The translations under genes were made by a program, and so were the position numbers. From Cutibacterium avidum ATCC 25577 (GTDB lineage: Bacteria; Actinomycetota; Actinomycetes; Propionibacteriales; Propionibacteriaceae): DNA of 64,000 nucleotides. The stretch covers positions 2,185,577-2,249,576 of the forward strand of contig NZ_JH165054.1 of NCBI RefSeq assembly GCF_000227295.1. Direction: 5' to 3'. The stretch's first letter is position 1; each line of letters begins with the position of its first letter. Below, piece after piece: positions 56,112-64,000 of this stretch. Below the pieces are notes generated by a model, which ran no database searches, was not told where the DNA came from, and saw only the letters and a program-made list of their open reading frames with translations.

Positions 56112-56669
56112 ATGAGCCAACCGCCTGACATCAGCCAGTATCAGCCGCCGAAACGCCACCGCGGCTGGATCGCCGCCATCATCGCGGTGGCTGTCATCAT
56201 CGCCCTTGTTCTGGTGGCTCGCCGGATCACCAGCGACCCTGATCTCTCCCAGTCCCCCATGCCAACTCCGGTGGCGACGCCGTCATCGGCGACCACGCCG
56301 ACACCGATTCCGGCATCAGTGACGGCTGTGGCCTCCTCGGTGCCGTTCTCGTCCAAGGACAACTCGACCGAGGGAACATGGTCGATCGACGACGTCAGTT
56401 GGGGTCCCGGAAGTGTCACCCTCACGGTGACCATCGAGGTCACCAGGGGATCCCTGAGCGACTACACCTTCTTCATTATGGAGAACGAGTCGACTAACAT
56501 CCACGAGGCCAGCCTGCCGCCCACCGGAACCCTCGGCGACACCATCTCCCCGGGACATAAGGTGCACGGCACGGTCACCATTGACTGTCCGCGCGCTGAC
56601 GCCACCGTCATGTTCACTCATGGATCGGGGATGTCCTCCCCCATCTCAGCTCTGACGATCAAGGCGTGA
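56112..56669 (+). CDS. Membrane-anchored hypothetical protein
   Basis: A 185-residue protein with a 20-residue cytoplasmic tail (SQPPDISQYQPPKRHRG), one transmembrane helix (WIAAIIAVAVIIALVLVARR), a linker of proline, threonine and serine, and a beta-rich outer domain of about 100 residues (WSIDDVSWGPGSVTLTVTIE). The topology recalls DUF4352-like exported domains, but the family is not recognised. The ATG at 56112 has GGAG eight bases before it and TAAAAT (56097-56102) as a possible -10. It is divergent from DUF4192 and may share control from the DnaA-box region. Confidence 0.65.
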   Translation: MSQPPDISQYQPPKRHRGWIAAIIAVAVIIALVLVARRITSDPDLSQSPMPTPVATPSSATTPTPIPASVTAVASSVPFSSKDNSTEGTWSIDDVSWGPGSVTLTVTIEVTRGSLSDYTFFIMENESTNIHEASLPPTGTLGDTISPGHKVHGTVTIDCPRADATVMFTHGSGMSSPISALTIKA

Positions 56670-56694
56670 CTCGCCACCTCTGATGCCCATCTGA

Positions 56695-56735
56695 GATGAC
56701 ATGGGGTCCGGCACGATGCCGGACCCCATGTCATC
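56695..56735. terminator. Very strong bidirectional terminator
   Basis: A 19-bp perfect stem (56695-56713 with 56717-56735) and a 3-nt loop lie between the hypothetical protein gene and the end of the malic enzyme gene. Confidence 0.8.
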
Positions 56736-56778
56736 AGCTCAGTCCCGTCACTTCACTGTCATCAGTCTGCGTCGTCGC

Positions 56779-58485
56779 TCAGATGACCTCGACGCGTGGG
56801 TACCGCGGCTGCCACATCGCCGAGAACACCTTCTCAACCGGGTTATCGGTGGCCTCGGTCGCCACACCTTCCTCCATCGCCTGTTGGGCAACGGCAATGG
56901 CCACCGACGCCGACAGCGGTCTCAGGGTCTTGATGGACGGCAGCAGCGAGGCTCCCATCACCCGGTTGTCGACGTGCATGGCGACCGCCTCGGCAGCAGC
57001 CGCGATCATGCCCTTGGTGACGCGGGACGCCCGCACTGCGATGGCTCCCAAACCGATGCCCGGGAAGACCAGGGCGTTGTTGGCCTGAGCGATCTGATAC
57101 GTCACACCGTTGACCATGACCGGCTTGAACGGCGAACCGGTGGCCACCAGGGCGCGTCCTTCAGTCCACTTGAGAATGTCGGAAGGCAGTGCCTCGGCCT
57201 TACGGGTCGGGTTCGACAGCGGCATGATCACCGGACGATCACAGTGGGCCGACATCGTTTTGACGATCTCCTCGGTGAAGGCCCCCGTCTGGGCGGAGCA
57301 ACCGATGAGGATCGTCGGATGGACGTTACGCACGACGTCACTCAACGTGTACTGGTCGGGGGCGTCAGTGGTCCACCCTTCCAGCTCCTCCTTGCTGCGA
57401 GCGAAGGGCTGCTGGAAGTCACGCAGCCGCAGACCGTCCCGCAGCAGACCCCGGGATCCCAATCCCCAGAAGTGGGAACGCGCAGTTTCCTCGTCCAGGC
57501 CCTGGCTAACCATGAGCTGTACCAGGAGATTCGCGATGCCGGTGCCAGCTGAACCAGCGCCGTGAATGACGATACGGTGCTTGCTCAGCGGGGTGCCGGA
57601 CGCCTTGACGGCACTCAACACGGCGGCGACGACCACGGCCGCGGTGCCCTGGATGTCGTCGTTGAAGGTGCAGTAGTCGTCCCGGTACTTGTTGAGGATT
57701 CGGGTGGCGTTACCGGCCGCGAAGTCCTCCCAGTGCAGTAGGGCGTGCGGGAACATCCGGTGGGCCGTCTCGACGTACTGTTGGACGAAGGCGTCATAGC
57801 GTTCTCCGCGCACACGAGGGTGACGCACACCGAGGTAGCCGTCGTCATTGAGGCGTTCCATGTTGTCGGTGCCGACGTCGAGGATGACGGGTAGGACACG
57901 GTGCGGGTGGATTCCGGCTGCCGCGGTGTACACCGCTAGTTTCCCGACGGTGATCGCCACGCCACCGACACCCTGGTCACCGATGCCAAGGATGCCCTCT
58001 GCATCGGTGGCCACGATGAGGTCGACATCGTCAGGGCCATGGCCCAACTGCCCCAGGGCCTGCTCCATGTCCTCCGGGTCGTCGATGGACAGGTAAATAC
58101 CGCTCGGACGGTCGTACCAGTGGTTGTATTCCTCAATTGCCTTGCCGATCGTCGGGGTGTAGACGATGGGCAGCATCTCCTCGATGTGCTCGGCGATGAG
58201 GCGGAAGTACAGCACCTCATTACGGTCGTGCATGTGGTTGAGGTACAGGTACTTCGCCAGGTCGTCCGGCTGCGCCGAGTACTGGGCGTAAACCCGCTTG
58301 AGCTGGTCAGTGATCGTCATGACTCCCGACGGCAACAGGCCCGTGAGACCAAGGGTCTTGCGCTCCTCGAGGGTGAAAGCCGTGCCTCGGTTGGCCAGGG
58401 GGTTCGTCAACACCTCCTGGCCGCGAGCCGCAATCTTGAGAAGTTCTCCGTCACTGTCCTGTGCATACTGAAAAGGAACTGACAT
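56779..58485 (-). CDS. NAD(P)-dependent malic enzyme
   Basis: A 568-residue large-type malic enzyme (SfcA/MaeA group) that decarboxylates malate to pyruvate. Motifs: MLPIVYTPTIGKAIEEY, GDQGVGGVAITVGKL (substrate and lysine region), FNDDIQGTAAVVVAAVLSA, the dinucleotide site IVIHGAGSAGTGIANLLV and FPGIGLGA near the end. The cofactor cannot be fixed from sequence. It would connect the succinate/propionate branch to pyruvate. AGGGGG just before the ATG at 58485 is close but usable. It lies upstream of no other gene on its strand. Confidence 0.93.
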   Translation of the reverse strand: MSVPFQYAQDSDGELLKIAARGQEVLTNPLANRGTAFTLEERKTLGLTGLLPSGVMTITDQLKRVYAQYSAQPDDLAKYLYLNHMHDRNEVLYFRLIAEHIEEMLPIVYTPTIGKAIEEYNHWYDRPSGIYLSIDDPEDMEQALGQLGHGPDDVDLIVATDAEGILGIGDQGVGGVAITVGKLAVYTAAAGIHPHRVLPVILDVGTDNMERLNDDGYLGVRHPRVRGERYDAFVQQYVETAHRMFPHALLHWEDFAAGNATRILNKYRDDYCTFNDDIQGTAAVVVAAVLSAVKASGTPLSKHRIVIHGAGSAGTGIANLLVQLMVSQGLDEETARSHFWGLGSRGLLRDGLRLRDFQQPFARSKEELEGWTTDAPDQYTLSDVVRNVHPTILIGCSAQTGAFTEEIVKTMSAHCDRPVIMPLSNPTRKAEALPSDILKWTEGRALVATGSPFKPVMVNGVTYQIAQANNALVFPGIGLGAIAVRASRVTKGMIAAAAEAVAMHVDNRVMGASLLPSIKTLRPLSASVAIAVAQQAMEEGVATEATDNPVEKVFSAMWQPRYPRVEVI

Positions 58486-58527
58486 ACCCCCTAGCCTAGA
58501 AGGTCGTCAGCACAAATGTTCAGCAGG

Positions 58528-59487
58528 TCACGAGATGGATGACAAAGTGTCACGCAAGCGTTCCGCGGAGGCCGCAAGGGAGGCAATTTCCGCTGCGCTC
58601 ATGGAGACCGGGACCACTCCCTCGATGCCGTCACGCGAGACGATGCACGGCATGGACAGGGCTACCCCGGAGACTCCGTGGACATCCTCGATGACGCTGG
58701 ACAGCGGCAGGACGGAACGGCCCGGACGCAGCAGGGACTCGGCAAGACGAGCACCCGTCAGACCGATGGCGTAGTTCGTCGCACCCTTGCCCTCGATGAT
58801 CTTGTACGCGGCGAAGGCGGCCTCGTGGGCCAGGTCAGCGAGCACATCCTCGGTGAAGACGCGCTCACCCTCGACGGTCCAGTCGTGGATCGGCACACCG
58901 GAGATGTTGGCGGTCGACCACAGCGGGAACTCCGAGTCGCCGTGCTCGCCGACGATGGTCACGTGTACATGGCGCTGCTCGACGTTAGCCCACTGACGGA
59001 TGAGCCAGCGCAGCCGCGAGGTGTCGAGCATGGTGCCGGTCGAGAAGACACGGTTGGCCGGCAACCCGGTGGCCTGCTGGGCTACGACGGTCAGGACGTC
59101 ACAGGGGTTGGTGACGAGCACGAACAGGGCGTTCGGAGACTGCTCGACCAGCTGCGGCATGAGGGAACGCAGAATATTGGCATTGACGCCGGCGAGGTCC
59201 AGACGGGTCTGGCCCGGCTTCTGACGAGCTCCGGCAGTGATGAAGACAACATCAGAGTCGGCAGTGTCGTGGACATCAGCGCCACCCATCACTGAGGCGG
59301 GGGTGAACTGAGTGCCATGGGCGAGGTCCGCTACCTCGGCCTCGACCTTGTCCTTGGCGATGTCGTAGAGGGCAACGAGGTCGGCCGATCCGCGGATGAG
59401 GCAGGCGTAGGCCAGCGAGGAACCAACCGAACCGGCCCCGACGACGGAGATCTTGGAGGCGCGACGAGTGACGTCAGAAGTGCTCAT
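58528..59487 (-). CDS. ldh: L-lactate dehydrogenase
   Basis: A 319-residue NAD-dependent dehydrogenase. The Rossmann glycine motif is [14 protein letters not shown], the substrate loop ARQKPGQTR carries the Gln at the position that marks lactate rather than malate dehydrogenase, and VTNPCDV and [12 protein letters not shown] (catalytic His) follow. It reduces pyruvate and recycles NADH. The ATG at 59487 was chosen; an in-frame ATG three codons upstream and longer starts are less typical. It lies downstream of thiM-thiE with 107 bases between and probably has its own promoter. Confidence 0.93.
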   Translation of the reverse strand: MSTSDVTRRASKISVVGAGSVGSSLAYACLIRGSADLVALYDIAKDKVEAEVADLAHGTQFTPASVMGGADVHDTADSDVVFITAGARQKPGQTRLDLAGVNANILRSLMPQLVEQSPNALFVLVTNPCDVLTVVAQQATGLPANRVFSTGTMLDTSRLRWLIRQWANVEQRHVHVTIVGEHGDSEFPLWSTANISGVPIHDWTVEGERVFTEDVLADLAHEAAFAAYKIIEGKGATNYAIGLTGARLAESLLRPGRSVLPLSSVIEDVHGVSGVALSMPCIVSRDGIEGVVPVSMSAAEIASLAASAERLRDTLSSIS

Positions 59488-59594
59488 GGCGCTCATCTTA
59501 GGGTGCCCTCGCACCTGATCCCCAACGCTGCGCACCAGGGCCGCGCATCTGAACAAGATGCCAGCAGCCCTGAGCGGTTGTGCACGCCCTGATG

Positions 59595-60242
59595 TCACCG
59601 CCCCTTCGCGTGGCACCATGCCTGTGCGAGTTCCCGAGCGTTGGATTCAGGGTCGGCGTTTCGACAAATTGCCGAGACGACGCTGAGGCCGTCGCAGCCC
59701 ACCCGGGCTACATCCTGAGCGTCGGAGGCAGTAACTCCGCCGATGACGCACACCGGCCACGGGCTGACGTCGACGACATCGCGTATCGCAGCCAGGCCGA
59801 GCTCCCCAGCCTCCGGTTTGGTTCCTGTGGCGTGCAAGGCCCCAACGCCCAAGTAGTCGACGACGTCAGGGCCATGAGACAGCGCGGCCTCCACGTGGGC
59901 GGGGGTCTGCGCGGACAAGCCGATCAGCAGATTGTCCCCGAGAACCTTTCGAGCCTGGGCGACCGGCATGTCGGACTGCCCGACATGGGCGCCGTCAGCT
60001 CCGATCTCAGCGACCAGATGGACCCGGTCGTCAATGATGAGAGGTATTTCGTCGCATACATCTCTCACCCGTCGTCCCAAAGCGACGAATTCGTCATCAG
60101 GCAGGTCGTGGTCGCGGAATTGGACCAGAGTCACCCCGCCGGAGATAGCGCGTCGCACGGTCTCGACGATCTCCTCTGGGCCACCACATTGGGCGGTGTC
60201 TGTGACGAGGTACACCGAAAGATCGAAGTCAGGCCGTGACAT
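59595..60242 (-). CDS. thiE: Thiamine phosphate synthase
   Basis: A 215-residue TIM-barrel enzyme that couples HMP diphosphate and THZ phosphate to thiamine phosphate. Motifs: [57 protein letters not shown] and [29 protein letters not shown]. The ATG at 60242 overlaps the thiM stop by 14 bases. It is controlled by the TPP riboswitch before thiM. Confidence 0.93.
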   Translation of the reverse strand: MSRPDFDLSVYLVTDTAQCGGPEEIVETVRRAISGGVTLVQFRDHDLPDDEFVALGRRVRDVCDEIPLIIDDRVHLVAEIGADGAHVGQSDMPVAQARKVLGDNLLIGLSAQTPAHVEAALSHGPDVVDYLGVGALHATGTKPEAGELGLAAIRDVVDVSPWPVCVIGGVTASDAQDVARVGCDGLSVVSAICRNADPESNARELAQAWCHAKGR

Positions 60243-61038
60243 CGCGAAGCCCTCCCCGCGCGCCGACTTCGTCGGGTGACACCAGGAACAGTTCGTCGAT
60301 GAGAGCTTGAGCGAATCCGCCCAGGCCCACACTGCGATCCGCCGCTCGTTCGGCAGCCACGCACAACATGGCGGTTGCGGATGCAGCTGCAATGAGATGA
60401 TCTTTCTGGACGCCTGCAAAGGCCGCTGTCAGAGCCCCTAGTGAGCATCCAACCCCGGTCACTCGCGCCATCCATTCATGCCCCGATGACACGGTTACGT
60501 GCCGGTGCGCGTCCACGATGTGATCGACGGGGCCGCTAATGGCGACCACGGTGCCGTATGTGCGCACGAGCTCAGCGGCGGACCCCAAGGCATCCTCGAC
60601 GGCATCTCCGGCCTCAGGGCCTCGGGGGGACGCTCCCGTCCCAGCCAGGGTCAATACCTCGGAGGCATTCGCCCGGATGACGGCTGGAGCACCGACATGC
60701 AACGCGTCCAGGGCGACCTGGGTACGCCATGACATCCCGACTCCCACCGGGTCGAGCACCCACGGTGTGTCACTACCTGCTGCGCCACGCACGGCAACAA
60801 CCATGGCTTCAGCGGTCTCCCGGTACGGAGTACCAATATTGACGAGCACGCCGTCAGCCAACGATGCGAATCCCTCAGATTCCTCGGGGTTATCGACCAT
60901 GGCGGGGACTGCCCCCGCAGCCAACAACACGTTCGCGGTAAAGTTGGCAACCACGATGTTCGTCAGGCACTGGACCAGCGGCTTGTCCCGACGCAGCCGC
61001 TCCACGGACTCTGACACCAAATTCGACAGTTCAGTCAT
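60229..61038 (-). CDS. thiM: Hydroxyethylthiazole kinase
   Basis: A 269-residue ribokinase-like enzyme that phosphorylates the thiazole moiety for thiamine salvage. Motifs: PLVQCLTNIVVANFTANVLLA, WVLDPVGVG, VIRANASEVLTLAG and the catalytic ARVTGVGCSLGALTAAFA. ATG 61038 has AAGGGAG eight bases upstream. A TPP riboswitch immediately precedes it. The ThiD step that makes HMP diphosphate is not encoded in the window. Confidence 0.94.
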   Translation of the reverse strand: MTELSNLVSESVERLRRDKPLVQCLTNIVVANFTANVLLAAGAVPAMVDNPEESEGFASLADGVLVNIGTPYRETAEAMVVAVRGAAGSDTPWVLDPVGVGMSWRTQVALDALHVGAPAVIRANASEVLTLAGTGASPRGPEAGDAVEDALGSAAELVRTYGTVVAISGPVDHIVDAHRHVTVSSGHEWMARVTGVGCSLGALTAAFAGVQKDHLIAAASATAMLCVAAERAADRSVGLGGFAQALIDELFLVSPDEVGARGGLRDVTA

Positions 61039-61044
61039 GTCAAC

Positions 61045-61131
61045 CACTCCCTTCGCCGGCATTACCCGGACAGGTTCAGGCGGTCGGTGCCATCTCGGCA
61101 CCCTCTCAGCCCTTGTGGTGGGCTCCCGCGT
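61045..61131 (-). ncRNA. TPP riboswitch
   Basis: The RNA before thiM contains the conserved thi-box pieces in order: GGGAGCCC, GGGCTGAGAGGGT, a variable arm (GTGCCGAGATGGCAC), CCGCCTGAACCTG, and CCGGGTAATGCCGGCGAAGGGAG. These form the TPP-binding junction. The 3' end includes the AAGGGAG ribosome-binding site of thiM, so thiamine diphosphate probably blocks translation. Confidence 0.93.
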
Positions 61132-61250
61132 TGTTGTGGTCCAATCTTACCCACGATGCGCGCTGGCAACGCCGCGGTCCTGTCTTCTAGGGCCAGCGGT
61201 GTCCTGAATCCGCTCTACCAGCCCAATGTCTCAAGTGGCACAATGCGGCC

Positions 61251-62618
61251 ATGAGTTCCCGTCTTGACCCTGTCGTCGACGTTCTCAGTGCTGCTTCGTC
61301 AGAAGCTGCCGGGAGTGGAACCTCGTTGTCCTGGGCAGCCGTTGACGACAGTGAGGTGCGCTGTAGCGACACCGACGATCGCGTCTACAGCATCGCGTCG
61401 ATGTCGAAGTCGTTCACCGCTGCCAGCGTCCTTGGGATCTGTCACGGGCTGATCGACGTGGCTTCTCGACGGCCCGCTCTCGACGACACCCTCGGTAGTT
61501 GGATTCCGCAGCTTCAGGAGCCCATCGCCAGCGCAACGATTCGTGACGCGTTGTCCATGTCTACCGGTCTACCACCGGACGATCCGTGGGCTGACCGTCA
61601 GCAGGCCATGTCACGCGAGGAGTTCGAGGCGCTGTTGGGTAAACCCTTCATCACGAACTTCGCGCCGGGAACGGGGTACGCCTATTCCAACCTCGGTTAC
61701 GCGATCCTGGGCCGCGTCGTCGAGTTGGCGACCGAGCGGCCATTCATCGACGTCGTCGAGGAAGACATCATCCGTCGGGTGGGGATGACCGAATCCTTCC
61801 TCGACGTCACGCAAGTACCCGAGGGAAAGCTCACCCCATGCCTCGGCAGAGATGGCAGCGTCCAGCCCTTGCTTGGCCCCGGAACCTTCTCCCCCATCGG
61901 CGGCCTCATCTGCACCGCCAAGGATGTCGGGATCTGGGTGAGCCATTTCATCACCGCGTGGACCAGCGAGGACGATGGTTGGGGTCGGGTCTTCCGCGAG
62001 ATGCAGCAGATGTACCGGTACTTCACGACATACGGCCCAGTCACCGAAGGGTACGGATATGGCCTTCACGTCGCTGTCACGGGGAAGGAACACATCGTCT
62101 ATCACTGCGGTGGGTACCCGGGTTATGGATCGACGATGATGTGGCATCCGCGCTCGGGAGTCGGCATCGTGGTGCTGGCGAATCGGACGTATCACCCGGC
62201 CATCCGCGTAACCTCCACGGCCCTCGACACCGTTGTTCCCGGGGTGGGTGACCTGCTGTTGCCCTCGGCAGCCAAGGATCGCAAGACCTGCGACGCCGTC
62301 CATCCTTCGCCGATGAATCCCCAAGTCCGGCAACATCTCGACGACGTCGAGAAAATCATTCGCAACTGGTCGAACGATCTGGTGGCTCGGGAGTGGAGCC
62401 CGACGATGGACATGGATCGTCCGTTGGATCAGCGCCGCAAGGATTTCGAGGACGTGGTCGAGGCCACCGGGGAATCCGTGGATGCCGCGATCGACGTCGT
62501 CGAGATGACGCCGTATCGCTGGATCTGGCGTGTCGAGGGCCCCCTGGCTACCCGTCAGGTCACGGCTTCGGTTAACCCGTTGGGTCAGGTACAGGCCCTC
62601 GACGTCAGGATCGTTTGA
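61251..62618 (+). CDS. Serine hydrolase, class C beta-lactamase-like
   Basis: A 455-residue protein with the penicillin-binding/class C fold. The nucleophile motif SMSK is near residue 50 (YSIASMSKSFTAASV), the tyrosine motif is YSNLGYAILGRVVEL, and the third motif HCGGYPGYGSTM replaces KTG. The extra C-terminal 110 residues (after about 345) form a separate small domain. There is no signal peptide, so it is likely a cytoplasmic esterase or peptidase rather than a true beta-lactamase. ATG 61251 has no ribosome-binding site; CACAAT lies six bases before it. It ends four bases before the converging MFS gene. Confidence 0.82.
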   Translation: MSSRLDPVVDVLSAASSEAAGSGTSLSWAAVDDSEVRCSDTDDRVYSIASMSKSFTAASVLGICHGLIDVASRRPALDDTLGSWIPQLQEPIASATIRDALSMSTGLPPDDPWADRQQAMSREEFEALLGKPFITNFAPGTGYAYSNLGYAILGRVVELATERPFIDVVEEDIIRRVGMTESFLDVTQVPEGKLTPCLGRDGSVQPLLGPGTFSPIGGLICTAKDVGIWVSHFITAWTSEDDGWGRVFREMQQMYRYFTTYGPVTEGYGYGLHVAVTGKEHIVYHCGGYPGYGSTMMWHPRSGVGIVVLANRTYHPAIRVTSTALDTVVPGVGDLLLPSAAKDRKTCDAVHPSPMNPQVRQHLDDVEKIIRNWSNDLVAREWSPTMDMDRPLDQRRKDFEDVVEATGESVDAAIDVVEMTPYRWIWRVEGPLATRQVTASVNPLGQVQALDVRIV

Positions 62619-62622
62619 TAGG

Positions 62623-63981
62623 TCAGATCGTGTCGAGTGAGGTGCCGCGAGTTTCGCGGGCGAACATGTATGTCACACCGCCGATGACGAGCAGCACGGT
62701 GAACAGGATGAACGCCGGGAAGACCGCGTCCAAGGTGACATTCTGTTTGACCGCAGATCCGCCCACCATGAGTCCCATGAGCGCCGGACCGATGACCTTG
62801 GCAGTCGCACCGATGCCGTAACCGAGTCCCAGACCGGTGGAGCGAGCCTCGTTGGGAAACTGCTCGGCTCCGAAGGCGTTCAGAATGCCGAAGGCGCCGT
62901 CGCCGAAGGCCATCGCAACAAGGACGCCGGCAAAGAAAACCTGCCAGCCCCAACCCAGATGAGCCGAAAGCGCGATGATCAGAGTTCCGGCGGCACCTAC
63001 CAGACCGAATGACAGCATCGTGATCCTCCGACCGATGCGGTCGGCCAGCCATGCTGACAGGAAGCGCCCGATGAGATCGGCCAGAGAGACGAACATAAAC
63101 AGGATCCCGACTTGCTCTGCAGACTTGCCGAACCCGGTCTTGAGGAGGGTCTGACCCCACGACTGAATCGTGAATGACCCCAGAATGAAGCAGAAGGACC
63201 CTAGGCTGACTATGAGGAGGCCCTTGCGGTACTTGCCGAAGACAAGTGAGTACGAAGCGTCTTGGACGTGCTCTACCGACGGCAGATCTCCAATGTCGTC
63301 AGCCGGCATCTCCAACGCCCACGCCAAAGCCTCACGGGCTTCATTTTCCCGTCCATGACTCTGTAGAAACCTTGGTGACTCGGGGACAAAGCGAATCCAC
63401 ACAAGCAGGAAGACAGGAATCGCCCCCAGCGCGATGAGAGCACGCCAATTATCACTCAAGGCTTTTTGCCCGAGAGATCCCAGGAAAAGACCGAGCGGTA
63501 TGAATACCGACGCCAATCCCGCAAGAAGGCCGCGCTGTTTAGCTGGCACAAACTCTTGAACATACGGAATCGACGTGATATTGAGGCCGCCAACACCGAT
63601 CCCCACACCAATACGCAATATGGCTAGCATGATCCAGCCGTGATCTGGAGTGAACACTGATACGACGGTGAATGCAACGAACATGAGGACGCACCAGAAA
63701 AATGACGAACGGCGTCCGATTTTGTCTGCCAGACGTCCCCACATAATGGCACCGATGACCGTACCCAGGCCAGAACAGGCGAGGATGAGGCCCGCCTCAG
63801 TGCCGGTCAGGTTCCATGGCTTAGTGAGGACGGATACCACGAAACCAATGAGGAAGATGTCAAAGAACTCGGAAATGTTTCCGATGATGGCCAGGGCGAC
63901 AAGATTCTTCTGATTGAGCGTCAAAGGGCGCGAATCTATAAGATCTAAGGCTGATTGCTTGGATGTTGTAGAGGTGGACAT
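62623..63981 (-). CDS. MFS transporter (metabolite:H+ symporter type)
   Basis: A 452-residue permease with 12 predicted helices. The MFS loop signature GRLADKIGRRSSFF follows helix 2 and is repeated as ADRIGRRITM after helix 8. PESPRFLQSHGRENEAREAL in the central loop is typical of the sugar/metabolite-H+ symporter branch. The substrate cannot be named. ATG 63981 has AGGAGA nine bases upstream, so the gene is complete, with 19 bases of the window remaining. It converges on the serine hydrolase gene. Confidence 0.9.
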   Translation of the reverse strand: MSTSTTSKQSALDLIDSRPLTLNQKNLVALAIIGNISEFFDIFLIGFVVSVLTKPWNLTGTEAGLILACSGLGTVIGAIMWGRLADKIGRRSSFFWCVLMFVAFTVVSVFTPDHGWIMLAILRIGVGIGVGGLNITSIPYVQEFVPAKQRGLLAGLASVFIPLGLFLGSLGQKALSDNWRALIALGAIPVFLLVWIRFVPESPRFLQSHGRENEAREALAWALEMPADDIGDLPSVEHVQDASYSLVFGKYRKGLLIVSLGSFCFILGSFTIQSWGQTLLKTGFGKSAEQVGILFMFVSLADLIGRFLSAWLADRIGRRITMLSFGLVGAAGTLIIALSAHLGWGWQVFFAGVLVAMAFGDGAFGILNAFGAEQFPNEARSTGLGLGYGIGATAKVIGPALMGLMVGGSAVKQNVTLDAVFPAFILFTVLLVIGGVTYMFARETRGTSLDTI

Positions 63982-64000
63982 GTAACTATATCTCCTACCT

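Noticed and set aside
61251-62618. A beta-lactam resistance gene
   Set aside because: It has the fold but no signal peptide and lacks the KTG motif; such serine hydrolases are usually esterases or peptidases.

Overview
The window is a chromosomal segment of a high-GC actinobacterium. Several traits point to Propionibacteriaceae, most likely a Cutibacterium species: the actinobacterial order hemW–DUF3097–hrcA–dnaJ–rsmE, an actinobacterial-type leuA leader, DnaA boxes of the TTGTCCACA type, many GTG starts, several apparently leaderless genes, and a fermentation set of malic enzyme and lactate dehydrogenase. This is an inference from gene content; no rRNA is present and the species cannot be fixed. 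I saw no phage, complete insertion sequence, CRISPR array, tRNA or rRNA gene.

Layout. 1-716: end of a NarL-type sensor kinase, a terminator and a lipoprotein-like remnant. 716-5055: recO, a GAP-family membrane protein, uppS, and leuA with a leucine-rich leader peptide. 5.1-11.6 kb: an amidohydrolase, the tightly overlapped phoH-ybeY-(HlyC/CorC)-era operon, and a divergent APH-like kinase. 11.7-17.8 kb: pip, the queuosine-precursor transporter yhhQ, a gene graveyard (13.5-14.26 kb) with fragments of a sensor kinase and a membrane permease plus a 14-bp inverted repeat, tgt, an AT-rich lipoprotein gene, and rhtA. 17.9-28.7 kb: a beta-helix protein, a RecQ helicase with a phosphoribosyltransferase-like tail, DoxX, then the CIRCE-controlled hrcA-dnaJ-rsmE operon, an MBL hydrolase, and hemW-DUF3097-inositol-phosphatase. 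28.8-32 kb: a sugar ABC importer without its ATPase.

32-45 kb: an acetyl-CoA synthetase gene broken by one in-frame amber codon, with a perfect CRP-type operator upstream; a rhomboid protease; the menaquinone genes menB, menE and menF facing menD and menC; lepA; an amylosucrase; and rpsT. 45-56 kb: holA, a DEAH-type helicase, comEC and comEA (DNA uptake), leuS, a VIT-family metal transporter and a DUF4192 protein. 56-64 kb: malic enzyme, lactate dehydrogenase, a TPP-riboswitch-controlled thiM-thiE salvage operon, a class-C beta-lactamase-like hydrolase and an MFS transporter.

Most of the window is ordinary housekeeping. The most unusual signals are: (1) a nearly identical promoter module in front of comEA and the DUF4192 gene, which lie 4.6 kb apart, each with a DnaA box, a GGCGGATT block and a shared 16-nt block abutting the start codon; this suggests a joint regulon for DNA uptake and an uncharacterised protein; (2) the single amber codon in an otherwise intact acetyl-CoA synthetase gene; (3) the decayed and foreign-looking patch at 13.5-16.9 kb; and (4) the leuA leader peptide.
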